This document shows, piece by piece, positions 8,299-12,011 of a stretch of DNA of 12,011 nucleotides. A program made the position numbers and the translations under genes. The stretch is from Desulfobacterales bacterium (GTDB lineage: Bacteria > Desulfobacterota > Desulfobacteria > Desulfobacterales > Desulfobacteraceae): contig JAKSBO010000515.1 of assembly GCA_022361095.1 (NCBI GenBank), positions 1-12,011 of the forward strand, read 5' to 3'. Below the pieces are notes generated by a model that saw nothing but the letters and a program-made list of their open reading frames with translations, searched no databases and was not told where the DNA came from. The number at the start of each line of letters is the position of its first letter. The first letter of the stretch is position 1.

Positions 8299-8906
8299 TG
8301 CCCGTGTTAATGGAGATACTGTTCCAGATCACCATGGTGCTCAAAATTCCTGTGGTGGTCTGCCTGTTATTGCTCTTTGCCGTTATCCTGTTTGAAACCG
8401 GCATGTTCCTGCACGAATGGGTCAATCGCAGGGCCGGGTCCGGGCAGTGGGAAGCATTTCAGGATGAATTGATCGCAAGACAGACCGATCCGGTGCGGAT
8501 GCTGGAAACCCTGTCCGAAAACCGGCAGATCTGCCCGGAAACAGTGGCGGCCTTTTTGGAAAAGGCAGGCGAACACCCTGAAAATCCAGCCTACCTGGAC
8601 AAGGTCTTTACGGATGTGGAGATGGAAGCGGCCCGCAGGTGCCGGCTGGTGCAGCTTGGGGTGCGCCTTGGCCCGGTACTGGGGCTGATGGGGACCTTAA
8701 TTCCCATGGGGCCTGCCTTAATGAACATTTCAACGGGCAACCTTGAAACCATGGCCCAAAACCTGATTATGGCATTTTCCACCACCGTGATCGGACTTTT
8801 AACCGGCTCGGTCTGCCTGGTGATCCTGGTGGTGCGCCGGCACTGGTACAAGATGGATATTGCGTTTCTCGACAACCTGTTTCAGCAGATCTGCCCCGGG
8901 GGATAG
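8298..8906 (+). CDS. MotA/TolQ/ExbB-type proton channel protein (HmuU-like)
   Basis: This 202-residue inner-membrane protein has three predicted helices: about 9-38, 117-143 and 155-180, with a cytoplasmic domain between the first two. RLGPVLGLMGTLIPMG (123-138) is the signature of the MotA/TolQ/ExbB family, and AFSTTVIGLLTG (159-170) matches the third helix. Thr133 and Thr162/163 fit the channel-lining threonines of the family. An acidic residue equivalent to the ExbB third-helix glutamate is not visible; Met158 falls there by eye. Its ATG overlaps the chelatase stop by one base (TAATG), which indicates translational coupling. By analogy with ExbB/TolQ it would form a proton-conducting oligomer with the next gene product. 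It probably powers the chelatase or the nearby TonB-dependent receptor; which one is not shown by the sequence. Confidence 0.88.
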   Translation: MPVLMEILFQITMVLKIPVVVCLLLLFAVILFETGMFLHEWVNRRAGSGQWEAFQDELIARQTDPVRMLETLSENRQICPETVAAFLEKAGEHPENPAYLDKVFTDVEMEAARRCRLVQLGVRLGPVLGLMGTLIPMGPALMNISTGNLETMAQNLIMAFSTTVIGLLTGSVCLVILVVRRHWYKMDIAFLDNLFQQICPGG

Positions 8907-8908
8907 CC

Positions 8909-9298
8909 ATGGTGACACCGCATTATAGAACAAGACGGTCACGCCGTAAACGTGCATTGTCTCAAAGCGATGCCGATGATCCCATGTCCGGTGTGGCCAA
9001 CCTGTTTGACGTGGCCATGGTATTTGCCGTGGCACTGATTTTAGGCATTTTCCATGTCCTGAACATTCCGGAACTGCTTATGGGGGCGGATGACGTCACC
9101 ATCATAAAGAACCCGGGCAAAGCCAATATGGAGATCATCCAAAAAAATGGGAAAAAAATGGAAAAGTACACCATGACCCGGGAGGATGCCGGGGGCAACG
9201 GGCGGCGGTTAGGCGTGTGCTACAGGCTGGAAGGCGGCCAGATGGTCTATGTACCGGAACCCCCGGGGACAGCCGGAGCAAGCCATACCGATAATTAA
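8909..9298 (+). CDS. DUF2149 protein with ExbD-like topology (HmuV-like)
   Basis: This 129-residue protein starts two bases after the previous stop, with GGGGGAT at 8897-8903 as its ribosome site. A very basic N-terminus (RTRRSRRKR, 7-15) precedes DPMSGVANLFD (24-34) and one transmembrane helix (about 31-53). A soluble C-terminal part of about 70 residues follows, which should face the periplasm. The DPMSGVANLFDVAMVF segment is typical of DUF2149, a family found beside CobN-like and ExbB-like genes in Bacteroidetes and methanogens. FDVAMVFAVALIL lines up by eye with the ExbD/TolR segment IDVMLVLLIIF, placing Asp34 where ExbD and TolR carry their proton-binding Asp. I infer that it is the ExbD partner of the upstream channel protein. 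The soluble domain is short and otherwise unrecognised. Confidence 0.82.
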   Translation: MVTPHYRTRRSRRKRALSQSDADDPMSGVANLFDVAMVFAVALILGIFHVLNIPELLMGADDVTIIKNPGKANMEIIQKNGKKMEKYTMTREDAGGNGRRLGVCYRLEGGQMVYVPEPPGTAGASHTDN

Positions 9299-9301
9299 GC
9301 T

Positions 9302-9310
9302 AAGGAAGAG
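9302..9310 (+). promoter_or_regulatory. Ribosome binding site that fixes the receptor start
   Basis: AAGGAAGAG lies 5-13 bases before ATG 9315. The reading frame extends upstream to another ATG at 9249, but that one lies inside the DUF2149 gene and would place 22 polar residues ahead of the signal peptide. The start at 9315 gives a normal export signal, so it is preferred. Confidence 0.75.
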
Positions 9311-9314
9311 AATA

Positions 9315-11348
9315 ATGAATGGAAGATGGAACCTGATCCTTTTAATTTTTGTCTGGCAATGTTTCAGTATGAATGCCTGGGGACAAGACGCTGATAAAGT
9401 AGAAAACACTGAACTTGAGTCCATGACGATTATCGGGGCGCCTGCGGCCCCGGAAGCGGTGGAGGTTTCAAGCCGTTTTTATCTTCCGGAAAGCGTGGAA
9501 GCCGTCCAGACCCTGACCCGGGAAGATATCGAGGCCATTCAACCCCGGGATGTCACAGACCTGATCGAGTACTCCCTCGGCATGAACATGTGGAAACAAG
9601 GTGCCCGGATTCATACCTTTTCCTTCAGCCGCGGGGATGAGGTCAGCGTGATTCTGGACGGGGTCTACCTGACCTCAAACGAGGCGCGGCGCATGATTTC
9701 AGATATACCGGTGGAGATGATCGATTCCATTAAATTTGTGCGTGACGCATCGGTGATTACCATAGGGCCCTTAATGTCGTTCGGCTCTGCATCGGCAGGG
9801 TCCCCCAACCAAGGCTTCATCATCATTGAAACCCGGAAAAAAGGGCCGGACACCCAATACGGCACCCAGCTCCGGGCAAGCTACGCGTCCCATGACACGT
9901 TTAAAGCCTCGGGGGTCACCGGCCAGTCGTGGCAGGACGATAAATTCACCTTCAGCGCAGGATATCAGCGGACCCAGAGCCAGGGAAGAGACGGGTGGAA
10001 TAACGGGTATACCGGGGATACCTTGCTTTTGAACGGCGGTTTTAACAGTGATGCACTTCTGGCAGGCGTCTCGCTTTATTACAACACGGCTGAAAGAGAG
10101 ATCCAGCGCCACGAGAGCATCTATACCGGAGAGCTGAATGAAAATGCCTGGGAATACGATCCCATCGACACCCTGCTGATCTCCATCAATCTGACCCGGC
10201 CCTGGAATGAACACCATGCCACCTCGCTTACCTATGGCTGGAACAGAACCGAGTGCACGCGATATATGTATAAAACGACCATTGATAACAATACGGTAAC
10301 CGGCGAAGATGCCGAAGACAGCTCCCGGGAGTGGAACCTGATCCACTCCATTGCCACAGACCGCAATACCTTTAAGATCGGCGCGCAGATGGTCCGTTGG
10401 TATTACCTTCTTGAGGGCTATACCTCCGCGCGTGAGGAAGAGATTTACGGGGCATATGTCACCGATGCCTATAAGCTCAAAGCGTGGTGGTCCATGGATG
10501 CGGCCCTGCGGGTGGATAAAAAGAAAATTATTCAGGGGGGAGATACATACCTGTCCAACGGAACACAGGTAAAGCTGTCCGACGGGGAGTGGACCGATGA
10601 GGCCTTTGTGGCTTCCCTGGGCAATGCCTGGCAGATCAATCCCAAATGGAAACTGACGGCGCGCTATTCGTTTAATTTAACACCGACGCCGGATGTGCTG
10701 ACAACCGTTGATGATTCCGAACTGCCCGATGAACAGCGGCACCGCTGGGAAGTGGGAGTGGCAGCCGATTTCAACAAGGCCGTCCGGGTCTCGGCAACCC
10801 CGTTTTACTATAACATTAAAAACGCCAAGGTTTCGGCGGGAAAAATCAGCACGGATGCCAATGGTGCTCCCATCCTTGATCCGGTTACCGGAGATCCCAC
10901 CGACGTGACGGTATATGATTCACAGAACCGGGAACTGTACGGTTTTGAATTGAGCATTAAGGGCCGCTTTTACAAGGAGATCCTGGGATATGAACTGGGA
11001 TGGACACATTTCGTGGACACCGAAGAGGATGGGATCAATGGTACCGAGAATCCTGAAAACAAATTCAGCGGACGTCTTAACTGGCGGTATGGTGGCTGGC
11101 GCAGCGACCTGACGGTGCTTCACGTCGGGCCCTATTCAAGTTACGGATACACTGTGGGGGATTTCACCACGGTGAACTTAAGTGTCAGCCGGACGATGTT
11201 CAATGATGTCAAGGTTACCCTTTTTGGAAAAAATATCACGGATGATGAATACGCAACCAACAACAAAGGATTTCCCACGTTTGCCCAATGGGGCTGCCTG
11301 CGTGATGTCGGGGCCGCTTACGGTGTTGAAGTCAGCTATAGTTTTTAG
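9315..11348 (+). CDS. TonB-dependent outer-membrane receptor (HmuR-like position)
   Basis: This 677-residue outer-membrane protein starts at ATG 9315. Residues 1-23 are a signal peptide (NGRW, then a hydrophobic core, ending near AWG). SMTIIG (36-41) looks like a TonB box. The plug spans about 57-176 (AVQTLTREDIEAI, then GARIHTFSFSRGD, VILDGVYL and IIIETRKKG). The rest is a 22-strand-type barrel ending in LFGKNITDDEYATNNKG and a terminal Phe, as expected for BAM-assembled proteins. It takes up a scarce ligand across the outer membrane using TonB energy. I did not find clear FRAP/NPNL heme-receptor boxes, so the ligand is not settled; heme, another metal-tetrapyrrole or a cobamide are candidates because of the adjacent chelatase. 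The 16-base gap after DUF2149 indicates the same operon. TonB itself is not encoded here. Confidence 0.92.
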   Translation: MNGRWNLILLIFVWQCFSMNAWGQDADKVENTELESMTIIGAPAAPEAVEVSSRFYLPESVEAVQTLTREDIEAIQPRDVTDLIEYSLGMNMWKQGARIHTFSFSRGDEVSVILDGVYLTSNEARRMISDIPVEMIDSIKFVRDASVITIGPLMSFGSASAGSPNQGFIIIETRKKGPDTQYGTQLRASYASHDTFKASGVTGQSWQDDKFTFSAGYQRTQSQGRDGWNNGYTGDTLLLNGGFNSDALLAGVSLYYNTAEREIQRHESIYTGELNENAWEYDPIDTLLISINLTRPWNEHHATSLTYGWNRTECTRYMYKTTIDNNTVTGEDAEDSSREWNLIHSIATDRNTFKIGAQMVRWYYLLEGYTSAREEEIYGAYVTDAYKLKAWWSMDAALRVDKKKIIQGGDTYLSNGTQVKLSDGEWTDEAFVASLGNAWQINPKWKLTARYSFNLTPTPDVLTTVDDSELPDEQRHRWEVGVAADFNKAVRVSATPFYYNIKNAKVSAGKISTDANGAPILDPVTGDPTDVTVYDSQNRELYGFELSIKGRFYKEILGYELGWTHFVDTEEDGINGTENPENKFSGRLNWRYGGWRSDLTVLHVGPYSSYGYTVGDFTTVNLSVSRTMFNDVKVTLFGKNITDDEYATNNKGFPTFAQWGCLRDVGAAYGVEVSYSF

Positions 11349-11581
11349 GCCGGGGCTACTATTTGTTGGATGAAGTTGCAAGTAACACCCCGAAGCCAAC
11401 AAATAACGACCCGCTTGTTCGATTAACGAGTTTGATTCTCCCGGGTTTTGAAATCCATCCTTTGGCACGATCGGCTAGGATCGAATAAGACAATAAAAAT
11501 GAAAATGAGAAAAACATTAATTGAGTTGTCATTTAATTTTTCCTCTCCGGAGGCCGTTTCGGGGGTATACCAGAAGTGAAG
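11349..11581. other. Non-coding gap between the receptor gene and the convergent GNAT gene
   Basis: This 233-bp gap lies between two genes that face each other. It contains one perfect 10-bp inverted repeat just after the receptor stop (listed separately), but no hairpin followed by a T-run that would make a convincing intrinsic terminator for either gene. The base composition shifts to AT-rich from about 11480 onward. Confidence 0.5.
11360..11405. repeat. Perfect 10-bp inverted repeat after the receptor stop codon
   Basis: TATTTGTTGG at 11360-11369 is the exact reverse complement of CCAACAAATA at 11396-11405, with a 26-base loop. It begins 12 bases after the receptor stop codon. It may stabilise the 3' end of the operon transcript or be a weak terminator, but there is no T-run after it and the stem is AT-rich. 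It could also be a protein-binding site. Confidence 0.4.
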
Positions 11582-12011
11582 TCAGGGAATTCCGGGGAAT
11601 TTTTTTATTATGAGTTCCATCGGTATGAAGCGAATACCGTTATAACACTGCTCTTTTGCTTTAATTTTAAAGCCAAGCCGTTTATACGAAGGAACTGCGT
11701 TTAAAGACGAATTGACCGTTAGCTTGCCTGTATCGATTTTTTTGGCAGAAATTATAGAAAGCGCCTCGTTAAACAACGCTTTGCCATACCCTCTTTTTTG
11801 ATATTCAGGTTTTACAAAAAACATGGAGATATGACAATATTCTTTAATTTCGATGATGCCGACAGCTTGTTGTTCCTGATAGGCAATTATAGTAAACGTA
11901 TCGGCTTTTGATCTTTCGGCCAAACTACTTTTATTTGCATATTTATAAAATTCTTCAACCCCTTCTTGGGTATAATCTGAAGCAACACTTTCATCAAAAG
12001 CTTCTTTGACG
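11582..12011 (-). CDS. GNAT-family N-acetyltransferase, N-terminus outside window
   Basis: The frame stays open from the stop at 11582-11584 to the right edge, giving 143 codons, so the gene is cut at its 5' end. A TTG at 11921-11923 is in frame but is not the likely start: the frame continues upstream with normal GNAT N-terminal sequence (VKEAFDESVASDYTQEG, then EEFYKYA). The core acetyl-CoA-binding motif is FVKPEYQKRGYGKALF, containing the Q/RxxGxG/A signature. Further GNAT marks are VGIIEIKEYCHIS and, near the end, AVPSYKRLGFK. It transfers an acetyl group from acetyl-CoA to an unknown amine and is probably cytosolic. Three 60-base lines counted by hand are about 37% GC, well below the operon, which suggests a different origin. 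No link to the receptor system is seen. Confidence 0.85.
   Translation of the reverse strand, partial: VKEAFDESVASDYTQEGVEEFYKYANKSSLAERSKADTFTIIAYQEQQAVGIIEIKEYCHISMFFVKPEYQKRGYGKALFNEALSIISAKKIDTGKLTVNSSLNAVPSYKRLGFKIKAKEQCYNGIRFIPMELIIKKFPGIP

Noticed and set aside
9249..9314. Receptor start at ATG 9249
   Set aside because: It lies inside the DUF2149 gene and would put 22 charged or polar residues before the signal peptide; ATG 9315 has a good ribosome site.
11468..11483. CGATC/GATCG hairpin as terminator
   Set aside because: The stem is only 5 bp and no T-run follows on either strand.
11499..11579. Short open frame of 26 codons beginning MKMRKTLIEL
   Set aside because: It is very short, has no good ribosome site and no recognisable features; likely chance in AT-rich DNA.
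11582..11923. GNAT gene starting at TTG 11923
   Set aside because: The frame continues upstream to the window edge with typical GNAT N-terminal residues, so the TTG is internal and the true start lies outside the window.

Overview
The window looks like accessory DNA from a Gram-negative, probably anaerobic bacterium. A TonB-dependent outer-membrane receptor and signal-peptide proteins establish the Gram-negative envelope. The moderately high GC, codon use and protein style fit a Desulfobacterota (sulfate-reducer-like) genome, but that assignment is an inference. No RNA gene, CRISPR array or complete mobile element was seen.

Layout: (1) Positions 1-3856, minus strand, carry one very large secreted protein that runs off the left edge. 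It has a signal peptide, a purple-acid-phosphatase-type N-domain, a metallophosphoesterase domain, a beta-sandwich domain, an FnIII domain, a set of choice-of-anchor-J-like repeats and a PKD domain. (2) Positions 3857-4167 are a 311-bp divergent intergenic region with a hairpin and repeated AAACCCG words. (3) Positions 4168-11348, plus strand, form a tight four-gene operon: a 1376-residue CobN/HmuS-family chelatase with predicted membrane anchors at both ends, a MotA/TolQ/ExbB-type proton-channel protein, a DUF2149 protein with ExbD-like topology, and a TonB-dependent receptor. (4) Positions 11349-11581 are non-coding. (5) Positions 11582-12011, minus strand, hold the C-terminal part of an AT-rich GNAT acetyltransferase gene cut by the right edge.

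The operon is the centre of interest. Its gene content matches the Bacteroidetes hmu heme-acquisition locus (HmuR receptor, HmuS CobN-like chelatase, HmuU ExbB-like, HmuV DUF2149), in the order S-U-V-R, with no HmuY hemophore and no HmuT. There is no ChlI/ChlD or CobS/CobT ATPase partner in the window. The working model is that the receptor imports a metal-tetrapyrrole (heme, cobamide or similar) to the periplasm. There a membrane-anchored chelatase removes or exchanges the metal, and the ExbB/DUF2149 pair couples this to the proton motive force. Gene families and arrangement are read from the sequence; the substrate and direction of the chelatase reaction are inference.
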